Shown: in pieces, positions 48,755 to 57,971 of the stretch
Numbering within the stretch: position 1 is the first letter of the stretch
Layout: each line of letters starts with the position of its first letter
Assembly (NCBI RefSeq): GCF_003946385.1
Contig: NZ_RHOE01000003.1
Span: 24,136-88,135 of the forward strand
From: Loigolactobacillus zhaoyuanensis
GTDB lineage: Bacteria > Bacillota > Bacilli > Lactobacillales > Lactobacillaceae
Direction of reading: 5' to 3'
Length of the DNA: 64,000 nt
Position numbers and translations under genes: made by a program
The notes under the pieces: generated by a model
Database searches by the model: none
What the model was told of the DNA's origin: nothing
Seen by the model: the letters and a program-made list of their open reading frames with translations, nothing else

Positions 48755-50040
48755 AAGTAGTTAATCATAAACAGCAGATTCGACTATTTCTCACTGAACT
48801 GATCAGCTTTGCGGTTATTTTTCTGTCGTTGGGTACGATTGTTTATCTATCGTTTCAGCACGAAATTTATCGGAATGTTGACCAAGGTTTAGAAATGAAA
48901 CGTAGCCAATTACTGCTTCGCCAATTTAAAACCAAGGCTGGTCACGTACAACACAAGGATTCACCGCCACCAGATTTCCGAATTAATTTTTTGATCTATA
49001 ATAACAAGGGTAAAGTGATCAATACGCAGATGCTAGGTGATACCTATGATTTATTGACTGGGATCAAGTTAAATCGTGGTCAAAAAGGTAAAATCGTCAG
49101 TCTAACGACGGCCGATGGTAGTAAATTTCGCTCGTTGTTAGTTAAGGTGCCTGCGTCTAATGGCTCGACAATGTATGCCGGTCGTTATGTGCAAATTATC
49201 CAAAATATTGATTCAGAAGACCAAGCGGTACAAAGTTTCCGTAATGTGTTGATTTTAACGATGTTATTTTTCTGGTTATTATCGATCTTGCTCAGTTATT
49301 TGTTATCACGCTGGAATATGCGGCCCATTCTAAAATCATGGCAGCAACAACAGGATTTTGTGGCCAATGCGGCTCACGAACTACGAACGCCTCTAACTAT
49401 TATTCAAAGTAAAATGGAGTTATTGTTGACTAAACCCAACGATAAAATTATTAATCAAATGGAACCGATCGCCTTATCTTTGTCGGAAACGCGGCGGTTG
49501 AATCAGCTAACGCGCGATCTACTGATGTTAGCACGGTCGGACTCCAATATGACGCAAGTGATACGGCAACCGACCCCGATGGCTGATTTTTTACAGCAAG
49601 TGATCGCACCTTATTCAGAAATTGCTGCCAGTCAAGATAAAACTTTTACAGCGCAAATTGATTTAACCGGCGCACAAATGGTTGATCAGAAGCAGATTCA
49701 TCAATTACTGGTGATTCTGTTGGACAATGCCTTGAAATATACACAAACCGGCGATCAAATTGGATTTAAGGCTTATGTGCGTAATAATCGTTGGCAAGTC
49801 GAAGTTGTGGATACTGGTATCGGGATCGCACCAGAAAACCGTAAAGCTGTTTTTGAACGTTTTTATCGCGAAGATAAGTCGCGTAGTCGCCAAACTGGCG
49901 GTAACGGCTTAGGCTTAGCGATTGCAAAATGGATCATCGACAGTCATCAAGGGACAGTTAAAGTATTGGGAAATGAGCCTCAAGGATCGCGCTTCGTCTT
50001 GAGTTTTCCCATTGAGCACATCAAGAAAGAATTGCATTAG
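48751..50040 (+). CDS. ciaH: Sensor histidine kinase, CiaH-like
   Basis: 429 residues. Two membrane helices (about 16-36 and 165-185) flank an extracellular sensor of about 125 residues. The phospho-acceptor is His209 in [17 protein letters not shown]-binding boxes are [10 protein letters not shown] (N), DTGIGIAPE (G1), [26 protein letters not shown] (F and G2). It partners the regulator encoded with a 4-base overlap. The signal is unknown. The neighbouring envelope acyltransferase is a plausible target. Confidence 0.85.
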   Translation: MKVVNHKQQIRLFLTELISFAVIFLSLGTIVYLSFQHEIYRNVDQGLEMKRSQLLLRQFKTKAGHVQHKDSPPPDFRINFLIYNNKGKVINTQMLGDTYDLLTGIKLNRGQKGKIVSLTTADGSKFRSLLVKVPASNGSTMYAGRYVQIIQNIDSEDQAVQSFRNVLILTMLFFWLLSILLSYLLSRWNMRPILKSWQQQQDFVANAAHELRTPLTIIQSKMELLLTKPNDKIINQMEPIALSLSETRRLNQLTRDLLMLARSDSNMTQVIRQPTPMADFLQQVIAPYSEIAASQDKTFTAQIDLTGAQMVDQKQIHQLLVILLDNALKYTQTGDQIGFKAYVRNNRWQVEVVDTGIGIAPENRKAVFERFYREDKSRSRQTGGNGLGLAIAKWIIDSHQGTVKVLGNEPQGSRFVLSFPIEHIKKELH

Positions 50041-50045
50041 GCAGT

Positions 50046-50086
50046 AAGCGCGAGACAAAATGTACAACCGTCTCGCGCTTATTTTG
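50046..50086 (+). terminator. ciaRH-like operon terminator
   Basis: An 11-bp perfect stem AAGCGCGAGAC / GTCTCGCGCTT, 13-base loop, then ATTTTG. Confidence 0.8.
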
Positions 50087-50310
50087 TTGGAATGGATAAA
50101 ATTTATTTGCGCAAAGTCAAAAATACTGATTAAATAGATACGCGTAGTGTCACAAAATTTCACAGCGGTTATTTAGTTGCTGTGCCGCAAAAAGATGTAA
50201 AATTAATTAAAATAGAATTGGTCAACCGCTACTTATCCCAGTTGGCCGCAGTAAACTTGCACGATTGATTCGCTAATTAAAGTAATTTATAGAAATGGAT
50301 GAATGAACTG

Positions 50311-51243
50311 ATGGAATTAGAATTTCTTGGTACAGGTGCTGGCTCGCCGGCGCGTTATCGTAATGTGACCAGCATTGCCCTGAAACTACTAGATGAACGC
50401 AATGCGGTCTGGTTGTTTGATGTAGGCGAAGGAACACAGCATCAAATTTTGCGGACGACGATTCGACCACGTAAAGTTGAAAAAATTTTTATTACACATT
50501 TACACGGTGATCATATTTTTGGGTTGCCGGGCTTTCTAAGTAGCCGGTCGTTCCAAGGTGGTAACCAGCCGTTAACGATTTATGGACCAAAGGGTGTGCG
50601 TGATTACGTGCAAACTAGTTTACGTGTTTCCGATACCCATTTAACTTATCCATTGAAGTTTGTTGAAATAGCCGACAATGGTAAGGTTTTTGAAGATGAA
50701 AGCTTCCGAGTTGAATGTCGTAAGCTGGATCATCGCATCGCTAGTTTTGGCTATCGCGTGATTGAAAAGGATCATACTGGCGAACTGCTGGTTGACAAGC
50801 TACAAGCTGCTGGCATTAAGCCAGGTCCTGAATACGGTCAAATTAAAGCGGGTAAAGATGTTACTTTAGCAGATGGCGAAGTGGTGCCTAGTAGTGACTT
50901 TATTGGACCAGCGCAGAAGGGTCGGATCGTTACAATTTTAGGTGACACACGGCGAACTGCTAACAGCTATACCTTAGCTGAAAACGCTGATGTTTTAGTT
51001 CATGAAAGTACTTTTGGCCAGGCAGACGGTCGGATCGCCTACAATTATTATCATTCGACTAGTGCTCAGGCAGCGGAGATCGCTAAAAAGGCCAACGTAA
51101 AGCAGCTTTTATTGACCCATATTTCGGCGCGTTATGTGGGTAAAGCTGCGCATGAGTTACAATCAGAAGCGCGACAAATTTTTCCACATACGCGCGTAAT
51201 GAAGGATTTTGATCAAGTTATCATTCCGTTACAAAAAAATTAG
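50311..51243 (+). CDS. rnz: Ribonuclease Z
   Basis: The zinc endonuclease that trims tRNA 3-prime ends; 310 residues, the short form. It begins [18 protein letters not shown] and has the zinc motif [19 protein letters not shown], and TFGQADG and HISARY near the end. ATG 50311 was preferred to the in-frame ATG 50299, because GGATGA lies 8 bases before it and RNase Z starts at this point. The 225-base gap upstream holds a 7-bp hairpin GGTCAAC / GTTGGCC near 50219-50247 but no clear promoter. Confidence 0.95.
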   Translation: MELEFLGTGAGSPARYRNVTSIALKLLDERNAVWLFDVGEGTQHQILRTTIRPRKVEKIFITHLHGDHIFGLPGFLSSRSFQGGNQPLTIYGPKGVRDYVQTSLRVSDTHLTYPLKFVEIADNGKVFEDESFRVECRKLDHRIASFGYRVIEKDHTGELLVDKLQAAGIKPGPEYGQIKAGKDVTLADGEVVPSSDFIGPAQKGRIVTILGDTRRTANSYTLAENADVLVHESTFGQADGRIAYNYYHSTSAQAAEIAKKANVKQLLLTHISARYVGKAAHELQSEARQIFPHTRVMKDFDQVIIPLQKN

Positions 51244-51314
51244 TCGTAGCACTGAACTGAACCTAATTAATCGGTATAACGGATGAAATTGATCAATAAA
51301 TGGAGGTGCTACCG

Positions 51315-52106
51315 ATGAATTTAACAAATAAAACAGTTTTGATCACCGGCGCTTCAGGCGGTTTAGGTGCTGCGTTAGCTTATGCAGCGGCAGCACGGGG
51401 TGCTAACTTGGTGTTATGCGCGCGGCGCGGCGATCGATTACGGCAGGTAGCGGCGCGGGCGCGGGCGATATCAGGTAAACGGGCGGACGCGATCCGAATC
51501 GATTTGACCCAGCCAGACCAGCTCGATCGTTTGTTGCCCATTTTGCAACAAAAGGTGGGTGCGGTCGATGTTTTGATCAATAATGCCGGCGTCGGTTATT
51601 TCGAAAACGCGCTGGATCTGCCTGATGAAAAATTAAGGCAGATCATGCGCTTAGATGTGGTTAGCCTGATACAATTGACCCAAAAAATCGGCTTAACAAT
51701 GGCGGCATTACGGCGCGGGACGATCGTTAACATTGGTTCGCAAGCTGGTAAATTAGTTACGCCTAAAGCGAGTGTTTATGCTGCGGCCAAAGCAGCGGTA
51801 ATTGCTTATTCCAATGGGTTACGGATGGAATTACGGCCACTAAATATTCACGTACTGACAGTCAATCCAGGACCGATCAAAACTGAATTTGCTCATATTG
51901 CCGATCCAACTGATCATTACGCACAGGCTGTTGCTGCAATTGCGCTTGATCCGGAGCGGTTGGCAAAGAAAATTATTCGTGGTATCGAACGTGATCTGCG
52001 GGAGATCAATGCGCCGTGGCCGATGGAATTAGCTGCCAAATTACGTACGTTTGCTCCCGGCATTGCTGATCACTTGATTGCTAGTCCATTATTCAATCGT
52101 AAATAA
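51315..52106 (+). CDS. SDR family NAD(P)-dependent oxidoreductase
   Basis: 263 residues. Cofactor motif TGASGGLG, NNAG intact, catalytic Ser in NIGSQAGK and Tyr/Lys in YAAAKAA. The C-terminal part (APWPMELAAKLRTFAPG) is like the DltE/YqjQ group often placed beside rnz in Firmicutes. The substrate is unknown. The 5-prime third is markedly GC-rich (51419-51475, rich in GCG), unlike its neighbours, and encodes an Arg/Ala-rich helix. Start ATG 51315 follows GGAGGT. Confidence 0.85.
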   Translation: MNLTNKTVLITGASGGLGAALAYAAAARGANLVLCARRGDRLRQVAARARAISGKRADAIRIDLTQPDQLDRLLPILQQKVGAVDVLINNAGVGYFENALDLPDEKLRQIMRLDVVSLIQLTQKIGLTMAALRRGTIVNIGSQAGKLVTPKASVYAAAKAAVIAYSNGLRMELRPLNIHVLTVNPGPIKTEFAHIADPTDHYAQAVAAIALDPERLAKKIIRGIERDLREINAPWPMELAAKLRTFAPGIADHLIASPLFNRK

Positions 52107-52142
52107 TGAATTATATTTATGAAGTCGAGGAGGAAAATAGGG

Positions 52143-52514
52143 ATGAAAAATCAATGGCGTCTAGTTTTAATCTTATTATTAGCTTTAGTGATCGTTATTT
52201 TTGCAGTGTTAAATGTTGCACCAGTTACCGTTCAGTTTGGTTTCGGTAGTGCAAAGTGGCCACTGATCATTGTGATCATTGTGTCTCTACTTTTAGGTGC
52301 GTTAGTGACGGTGCTAGTGTCAACTATGAGTGCGCTGGGTTTGCGGCGCCAAGTTAAGGCGTTGACGGCTGATAAAAAGCAGCAAGAAACTCAGGTTGAT
52401 CAAGCGGTAGCCACTGCCACTGCAAAACTCAACACTAAATTAGCGGAAAAAGAAGATCAGATCAATGCCTTGCAGCAACAAGCTTCGACGACAACGCCGA
52501 ATTCACAAGCATAA
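52143..52514 (+). CDS. LapA domain membrane protein (DUF1049)
   Basis: 123 residues. Two adjacent membrane helices (about 5-26 and 36-62), with NVAPVTVQFGF between them, are typical of LapA/DUF1049. A cytoplasmic coiled coil (QVKALTADKKQQETQVDQ) follows. In E. coli the relative LapA acts with LapB in envelope lipid control, but Gram-positive members are uncharacterised. Start ATG 52143 follows GGAGGAAAATAGGG. Confidence 0.8.
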   Translation: MKNQWRLVLILLLALVIVIFAVLNVAPVTVQFGFGSAKWPLIIVIIVSLLLGALVTVLVSTMSALGLRRQVKALTADKKQQETQVDQAVATATAKLNTKLAEKEDQINALQQQASTTTPNSQA

Positions 52515-52540
52515 ACAGGACTTTCATTCGGCCGGGATTT

Positions 52541-52549
52541 TGTTATAAT
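52541..52549 (+). promoter_or_regulatory. recJ promoter (extended -10)
   Basis: TGTTATAAT, a consensus extended -10, with a weak TTTCAT 16 bases upstream. It lies 28 bases before the chosen recJ start, so the leader is very short. Confidence 0.65.
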
Positions 52550-52576
52550 AGTTTGGTTGGGAGTGTGAATGAATTA

Positions 52577-54913
52577 ATGAAATCCCGTTTTAATTGGCAA
52601 TATTTGCCACAACCAAAAGCGGCGTTGGTTAAAGATCTAGCTGAAAAATGTCAGTTAGCGCCAGCAGTCATTCGCTTATTGATCAATCGTGGCTTGACTG
52701 AACAAACGACAATCGAAAAATTTTTAAATCCGGGAGTGGATCAATTGCATGATCCACTTTTATTATTTGATATGGAAAAAGCTGTTGCTCGAATTCGGCA
52801 AGCTATTGAGGCTAATCAACTGATCACGGTTTATGGTGATTATGATGCTGATGGTGTGACTAGTACTAGCATTATGTTGGAAACATTGGAAGCATTAGGT
52901 GCCAATGTGAATATTTATATTCCTAACCGCTTTAATGAAGGTTACGGTCCGCACCAGGCTGCCTTTGAGAAGCTGCTGGCTGCTGGTACGCAATTGATCG
53001 TCACGGTCGATAATGGGGTCGGTGGTCAGGCGCCCATCGCGTACGCCCAAGAACATGGCGTTGACGTCATCGTTACTGATCACCATGAATTACCGTCTGA
53101 ATTACCGCCTGCATTTGCAATCATTCATCCGCGCCATCCACAAGGACACTATCCATTTGGTGACCTTTCTGGTGTTGGGATCGCTTTTAAAGTCGCTAGT
53201 GCATTGATGGAAGAACCAGCTAGCGATAGCTTTGATTTGGCGGCGATCGGTACAGTCGGCGATTTAGTGTCCTTAACTGATGAAAATCGCGCGTTAGTCA
53301 GTCTGGGTCTACAACAATTACGGCAATCGACACGGCCTGGAATCACTGCTTTATGTGCAGTGGCGGGTATTGAACAAGCTAAGCTGGATGAACAATCGAT
53401 CGGCTTCGGTATTGCGCCGCGGTTGAATGCTTTGGGTCGCTTAGGTGACGCGAAGGATGGGGTTAAATTATTGACCACGTTCGATCCAGATGAAGCAACT
53501 GAATTGGCTAAATTCGTGCAAACACAAAATGAGCGCCGTCAACAATACGTTAAAGATATTGCTGCAGTGGCTATGGAAATGGCGACAACGCCAGAAAATC
53601 AGCAACGACAAACGTTAATTTTAGCGCATAAAGATTGGCATGAAGGCGTGCTAGGAATCGTGGCCAGCCATGTGGTCGAAGCGACTGGTAAACCAACGTT
53701 GGTGATGACCGAGCTGGAAGATCATACGGTGAAAGGCTCCGGCCGTAGTGTGCCGGCTTTTAACTTATTTAGCGTGTTGGATCACTATCGCGATTTAATG
53801 ACTAGTTTTGGTGGCCATCATATGGCGGTGGGCTTATCGGTTCCGGCAGATAATTTAGCGGCATTAAGGACTGGTTTAGAAACTCAAGCGGATACGGTAG
53901 ATCTGCGCCACCAAGGTGGCATTGATCTGAAAATTGATCTTAAGCTGACCGTTCCGGAAGTTACTAGTGATTTTCTCCACGCCTGTCAGCAACTGGCACC
54001 ATTTGGAACTGGTAATCCCGCACCTAAATTAGCAATCACACCGGAAAAAGTGACCGATGTGCGTGCTATTGGGACTGATCAAGCCCATTTAAAATTCAAG
54101 TTAACGACACAAAACACTAATTTAGATGTGATCGCCTTTCAAAAGGGCCAATATGCTGAGGACTTAATGGCAGCTGATCAGTTGACGGTAGTTGGTGAAC
54201 TTGGTGAAAATGAGTGGCACGGCCACCGTACCTTACAATTACAGTTAACTGATTTTGCAACTAGTGGCGTTGAAATCATTGATAAACGGACGACCCATTT
54301 AACCCGTCATTTATTTCAGTATCAAGCGACGTACGTCTTTTTCTCAGCTAAATTACAACAACAATTGCGGGCTTATTTGCCAGCCGGTGCTACAGCAGTA
54401 CTGGCTACTGAACCATTTACGGTGACGACTAATACTTTAGTTTTAGTCGATTTACCGGCGACGTTGGCTGAATTAACAACATTGCTGCAGCAACATCAAG
54501 CGGAAGTGGATAAGTTGATCACCTTTTTCTATATGCAGCATCCAGTTTATTTGACGGGGATGCCCGCACATGCTGAATTTGGTCGTTTGTTTAAATTTAC
54601 CACTACGCACCAAGGTATCAATCTGCGGACGCAGTTAGCGACTTTAGCGACTTACTTGCATTTAAAGCAAGAACCACTTGTTTTCATGATTCAGGTGTTT
54701 TCTGAGTTAGGATTTGTTAAAATAGTTGATGGCGTTATGAACGGCGTCGCCCAGCCAGCAAAGGCTGATTTGCAAACCGCACCTAGTCATCAGTTACGGC
54801 AGCAGCAAATGACCACTGAACAAGTGTTGGTTTACAGTAATTATCAAGAACTAAAAAAATGGTTAAACGCACAGATCGTGCCAGATGAAGGAGAAAAGAA
54901 GAATGTCAGTTGA
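52577..54913 (+). CDS. recJ: Single-stranded-DNA exonuclease RecJ
   Basis: A 5-prime to 3-prime exonuclease used in recombination and repair; 778 residues. DHH motifs are [26 protein letters not shown] and the DHHA1 block [11 protein letters not shown] and [11 protein letters not shown]-terminal Firmicute-type extension of about 200 residues follows. Start ATG 52577 ([13 protein letters not shown]) is chosen by alignment to the family; earlier GTG and TTG codons lie within or next to the promoter. It overlaps apt by 11 bases. Confidence 0.95.
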   Translation: MKSRFNWQYLPQPKAALVKDLAEKCQLAPAVIRLLINRGLTEQTTIEKFLNPGVDQLHDPLLLFDMEKAVARIRQAIEANQLITVYGDYDADGVTSTSIMLETLEALGANVNIYIPNRFNEGYGPHQAAFEKLLAAGTQLIVTVDNGVGGQAPIAYAQEHGVDVIVTDHHELPSELPPAFAIIHPRHPQGHYPFGDLSGVGIAFKVASALMEEPASDSFDLAAIGTVGDLVSLTDENRALVSLGLQQLRQSTRPGITALCAVAGIEQAKLDEQSIGFGIAPRLNALGRLGDAKDGVKLLTTFDPDEATELAKFVQTQNERRQQYVKDIAAVAMEMATTPENQQRQTLILAHKDWHEGVLGIVASHVVEATGKPTLVMTELEDHTVKGSGRSVPAFNLFSVLDHYRDLMTSFGGHHMAVGLSVPADNLAALRTGLETQADTVDLRHQGGIDLKIDLKLTVPEVTSDFLHACQQLAPFGTGNPAPKLAITPEKVTDVRAIGTDQAHLKFKLTTQNTNLDVIAFQKGQYAEDLMAADQLTVVGELGENEWHGHRTLQLQLTDFATSGVEIIDKRTTHLTRHLFQYQATYVFFSAKLQQQLRAYLPAGATAVLATEPFTVTTNTLVLVDLPATLAELTTLLQQHQAEVDKLITFFYMQHPVYLTGMPAHAEFGRLFKFTTTHQGINLRTQLATLATYLHLKQEPLVFMIQVFSELGFVKIVDGVMNGVAQPAKADLQTAPSHQLRQQQMTTEQVLVYSNYQELKKWLNAQIVPDEGEKKNVS

Positions 54914-55421
54914 TTTAAATGATTATATTGCCAGCGTGCCAGATTTTCCAGAAAAGGGCGTTATTTTTCGGGATATTTCCCCATTGATGGCTGATGGCGT
55001 TGCTTACCGGCAAGCTACTGATGAGATCGCCGCTTATGCGCAGGGCAAGGATGTTGATATGATCGTTGGGCCAGAAGCGCGGGGCTTTATCGTAGGCTGT
55101 CCCGTAGCCTATAAACTAGGTTTGGGCTTTGCGCCAGCACGTAAAAAGGGTAAATTACCTCGGTCAACTGTCTCAGCCAGCTACGGTTTAGAGTATGGCG
55201 AATCAACTTTATATTTGCACAAAGATGCAATCAAACCTGGTCAAAAAGTTTTAGTGACTGACGATTTGTTAGCCACTGGTGGGACGATTGCGGCGACAAT
55301 TCAATTAGTTGAAGAATTAGGTGGTATTGTTGTGGGTACGGCCTTCTTGATGGAATTAAAAGATCTTGGTGGTCGTGAAAAAATCAAAGATTATGATATG
55401 TTAGCTTTATTGCAGTACTAA
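54903..55421 (+). CDS. apt: Adenine phosphoribosyltransferase
   Basis: Salvages adenine to AMP with PRPP; 172 residues. Features: [29 protein letters not shown], and the PRPP loop [13 protein letters not shown]. Start ATG 54903 is preceded by GAAGGAG and overlaps the end of recJ, the common recJ-apt pairing. Its last three codons (CAG TAC TAA) lie in the left arm of the large palindrome shared with mvaS. Confidence 0.97.
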   Translation: MSVDLNDYIASVPDFPEKGVIFRDISPLMADGVAYRQATDEIAAYAQGKDVDMIVGPEARGFIVGCPVAYKLGLGFAPARKKGKLPRSTVSASYGLEYGESTLYLHKDAIKPGQKVLVTDDLLATGGTIAATIQLVEELGGIVVGTAFLMELKDLGGREKIKDYDMLALLQY

Positions 55422-55456
55422 AAAAGTGTTCCCTAGGGAACACTTTTTTAGTACTG
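55413..55456. terminator. 44-bp perfect palindrome, bidirectional terminator
   Basis: Two 22-base arms, CAGTACTAAAAAAGTGTTCC plus CT and the exact complement, have no spacer. It works as a terminator both ways (A-run on one arm, T-run on the other). Both arms are also coding: each supplies the last two residues, Gln-Tyr, and the stop codon of one convergent gene. Confidence 0.93.
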
Positions 55457-56617
55457 TTTACGATATTGGCGTTGATCAGCAGTGATGCCAGCCAAAACAT
55501 ATTGTGCTGGGTCTTGACTAAGATCTAATTCAACGGTACTACCATCAACCGGCAATTGCTGGTTGAATATTTTTTCGTAGGTGGGGATGGTGACTTGTTG
55601 CCGCGCCGCAAACATTTTTTGGTGCTGGGTCGGAATCAAGGCTTGTTTAAAGTCGGCTTGTAAAATTCCGCTGTAAAATTCGCTGACTGCACCGGAACCG
55701 TAACTGAATAAACCGATCCGATCGCCTGCCGTTAGCGTTTTTGTATTTTCTAATAAGGATAATAAACTGAGATATAGTGAGCCCGTGTATAAATTACCGA
55801 CGATTTGATTATATTGGCGTGAATCCTCAAAGTTAGCGCTAAGTCGTTGTTGGGTAAGCTCATCGGTCTGCGGTAAAATTGAGCGGAGCGCTTTTAGTCC
55901 CATTTTAGTGTAGGGCAGATGGAAAGCTAGAGCATCAAAATTAGTTAAAGTCATCCCGCTTTGTGCTCGGTAAGCATCAAAAACTTCGTTAAAGAAATCG
56001 ACGTACATATGGCCGGAATAGTGGCCATCAACTTTAGCTTCTGTAGCGTAGTTTGGTCGCCAAAAGTCCATAATATTTTCAGTTAAGACCGTGCTATCTT
56101 CCTCGATGGCTAAGATCCGCGGATCCTTGCTGATAATCATTGCGACTGCGCCGCCACCTTGAGTCGGTTCGCCGGCGTTGCCAATACCATAACGGGCAAT
56201 GTCGCTGGCGGTGATCAGCACTTTTTTGTCGGGATGCAAAGCAATATAGCCACGAGCTAGTTGCAAAGCAGCTGTTGCAGAATAGCAGGCTTGTTTAACT
56301 TCAAAAGCACGGACTTGCCGTGGTAGATCAAGTAAGCTTTGCAAGTAAACGGCGCCTGATTTGGACTGATCGATACCAGACTCAGAAGCAAAAATAATGG
56401 TGTCGATCTGCTGCCGATTTTCTGGTGTCAGAATTTTAGCGGCGGCATTAGCAGCCAAGGTGACACTATCCTGCGTTGGCGGGATCACCGCCATTTTTTT
56501 CTGACCAATGCCGATCAAGTATTTATTAGGATCTTCATGACGGGCTTGTGCCAGCTCAGCCATGTCAACAAAATATTGTGTGGTATGGAAGCTGATTTGG
56601 TCAATACCAATTTTCAT
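55448..56617 (-). CDS. mvaS: Hydroxymethylglutaryl-CoA synthase
   Basis: Condenses acetyl-CoA with acetoacetyl-CoA in the mevalonate route to isoprenoids, the pathway used by lactobacilli. 389 residues. Catalytic residues are Glu79 (FASES), Cys111 (VKQACYSATA) and His233 (AFHLPYTKMG). The start MKIGIDQISF with AAGGAG upstream is standard. It ends in Gln-Tyr inside the palindrome. Confidence 0.96.
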   Translation of the reverse strand: MKIGIDQISFHTTQYFVDMAELAQARHEDPNKYLIGIGQKKMAVIPPTQDSVTLAANAAAKILTPENRQQIDTIIFASESGIDQSKSGAVYLQSLLDLPRQVRAFEVKQACYSATAALQLARGYIALHPDKKVLITASDIARYGIGNAGEPTQGGGAVAMIISKDPRILAIEEDSTVLTENIMDFWRPNYATEAKVDGHYSGHMYVDFFNEVFDAYRAQSGMTLTNFDALAFHLPYTKMGLKALRSILPQTDELTQQRLSANFEDSRQYNQIVGNLYTGSLYLSLLSLLENTKTLTAGDRIGLFSYGSGAVSEFYSGILQADFKQALIPTQHQKMFAARQQVTIPTYEKIFNQQLPVDGSTVELDLSQDPAQYVLAGITADQRQYRKQY

Positions 56618-56648
56618 TTAAAGAAAAGCTCCTTGTCTGCTTGAGTTT

Positions 56649-57038
56649 TTATTCTTGCGAGTTGCTGGATCGTAGTAATTGGGTCTTGCGTTTAGCTGTT
56701 TTTTGAGTCAGTAGAATGGCAGCGGCTAATAAAATTAGTGGGACCAAAGCGACTGAAGGTAACAGCCAAAAAATTAGGAACGCGCCAATACCGGCAATAT
56801 TGGCCACCAACATTGCCGGTATCCGGAAAGCACGTAGATAGGAAATAAGGTGCAGACCGATTCCGATCCAAGTAAATACCGCCAGATGACCTAACAATGC
56901 CGTTCGTGCAGCTAAATAATTACTGACGTGAAATAATGATAACGCATGTCCAACGCCTAATACTGCAAAACTGAGCAAGAGGAATAAGATAAATAAAGTA
57001 TCATAGAAACCTGGTAATTTGAGCAACGAAATTTTCAC
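56649..57038 (-). CDS. Four-helix membrane protein, unknown function
   Basis: 129 residues from the GTG at 57038, which follows GAGGTG by 6 bases; a longer open frame to 57119 has no site. Four hydrophobic segments are visible (FYDTLFILFLLLSFAVLGVG, HLAVFTWIGIGLHLISYL, AMLVANIAGIGAFLIFWLL, VPLILLAAAILL), then a basic tail. No known domain was recognised. It lies 31 bases upstream of mvaS on the same strand and may be co-transcribed with it. Confidence 0.7.
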   Translation of the reverse strand: MKISLLKLPGFYDTLFILFLLLSFAVLGVGHALSLFHVSNYLAARTALLGHLAVFTWIGIGLHLISYLRAFRIPAMLVANIAGIGAFLIFWLLPSVALVPLILLAAAILLTQKTAKRKTQLLRSSNSQE

Positions 57039-57265
57039 GGCTGACACCTCAGAGTAAAAGATAAATTTATTCTTAGTATAGCAGAGATTTTGTGCCATGA
57101 AAATTCTTTGTATATGCAATTTGTTTTTTGTGAAATAAATTTATGGTTTAGTGCAACTAATAGCTGAAATTTTTAGGCTTAGATTGGATGTAGACAGGTG
57201 ATAATAGACGGCTAGTTCTTAATTAAATTAAAGCGAGCGTTTTCACACTAGTTTATTTAGAAGCG

Positions 57266-57274
57266 TGTTATACT
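57266..57274 (+). promoter_or_regulatory. Promoter of the cytochrome-b5-like gene (extended -10)
   Basis: TGTTATACT, 30 bases before the start codon. No good -35 box. A CGTTTTCA half-site, resembling part of a catabolite (cre) site, lies at about 57238-57245 but is not a full match. Confidence 0.5.
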
Positions 57275-57303
57275 GAAATTAATTAATCTAGAGGAGTGAT
57301 TCG

Positions 57304-57540
57304 ATGACAGATAAAACATTTTCTAAAGCTGAATTAGCACAATATGATGGTAGCGACGGTAAAAAAGCCTATGTAGCGATCGATGGTTTAGTCTATGATG
57401 TCACTGACGTTAAGCCTTGGGCTGGCGGCAAACATCATGGTCAAACTGCTGGTCAAGATCTATCAGCAGTGATCGTTAAGGCGCCACATAAGAAATCGGT
57501 CTTAGAAAAATTGACGGTTGTGGGCAACTATACTGAATAA
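57304..57540 (+). CDS. Cytochrome b5-like heme/steroid-binding domain protein
   Basis: A 78-residue single-domain protein. The fold is recognisable from FSKAELAQYDGSDGKKAYVAIDGLVYDVTDVK and the C-terminal VVGNY. The usual HPGG heme ligand motif is replaced by WAGGKHHG, as in the COG4892 group of predicted heme/steroid-binding proteins; a second candidate ligand lies in APHKK. There is no signal peptide or membrane anchor. Whether it binds heme in an organism that probably cannot make heme is open. Start ATG 57304 follows GAGGAGTG. Confidence 0.8.
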   Translation: MTDKTFSKAELAQYDGSDGKKAYVAIDGLVYDVTDVKPWAGGKHHGQTAGQDLSAVIVKAPHKKSVLEKLTVVGNYTE

Positions 57541-57544
57541 AGTT

Positions 57545-57583
57545 AAAGGGTTGGCACATAATTTTATGTGCTAGCCCTTTTTC
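57545..57583 (+). terminator. Terminator after the cytochrome-b5-like gene
   Basis: A 16-bp stem with G-U pairs, AAAGGGTTGGCACATA with TATGTGCTAGCCCTTT, then T-rich. Confidence 0.88.
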
Positions 57584-57669
57584 AAAGCTTAGTGTTAGTA
57601 AGTTTTATAGCGGCTTAGCTGAAGATAAAAATAGTTGAATTAGTATGCGTTATATTTTCTTCTAGCGGC

Positions 57670-57708
57670 CTCCCTTGGTATGCTGAAACTAAATTGATAC
57701 AAAGGGAG
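57670..57708 (+). promoter_or_regulatory. Hairpin covering the ribosome binding site of the 38-residue gene
   Basis: CTCCCTT (57670-57676) pairs with AAGGGAG (57702-57708). One mismatch further in, GTAT pairs with ATAC, giving 11 pairs around a 15-base loop. AAGGGAG is the Shine-Dalgarno of the gene starting at 57718. TATGCT (57679-57684) inside the structure could instead be a -10 box. Confidence 0.5.
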
Positions 57709-57717
57709 TGGCTTAGC

Positions 57718-57834
57718 ATGACGAAACGATTATTAGGCAACTTAGTGATCGCGTTATTTTTAGTTTTAGCGGTCGTGGTTGTCGCTTATCTACTGCTACT
57801 GATCGATGCAGTGGCGGTGATTCGCTTTGTTTAA
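57718..57834 (+). CDS. 38-residue single-helix membrane peptide
   Basis: ATG, then TKRLLGNLV, a long hydrophobic stretch (IALFLVLAVVVVAYLLLL), then IDAVAVIRFV and TAA. AAAGGGAG is 9 bases upstream and a rho-independent terminator lies 20 bases downstream, so the unit is self-contained. A short positive N-terminus and one helix suggest a small membrane regulator or a type I toxin-like peptide. No antisense partner was identified and no function can be assigned. Confidence 0.65.
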   Translation: MTKRLLGNLVIALFLVLAVVVVAYLLLLIDAVAVIRFV

Positions 57835-57853
57835 ACTTATTATCAGATGCATG

Positions 57854-57884
57854 AGTCGAATTCAAAAAGAGTTCGACTTTTTTA
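57854..57884 (+). terminator. Terminator of the 38-residue gene
   Basis: A 10-bp stem AGTCGAATTC / GAGTTCGACT (one G-U), loop AAAAA, then six T. Confidence 0.9.
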
Positions 57885-57971
57885 TTAACTTTAAATAAGT
57901 CAAATTAGTAGCCGGATGCCCTGATTTAGACTAAACTTGCAACAACATTTAAGTGCGGTAGGAGGGATCTT

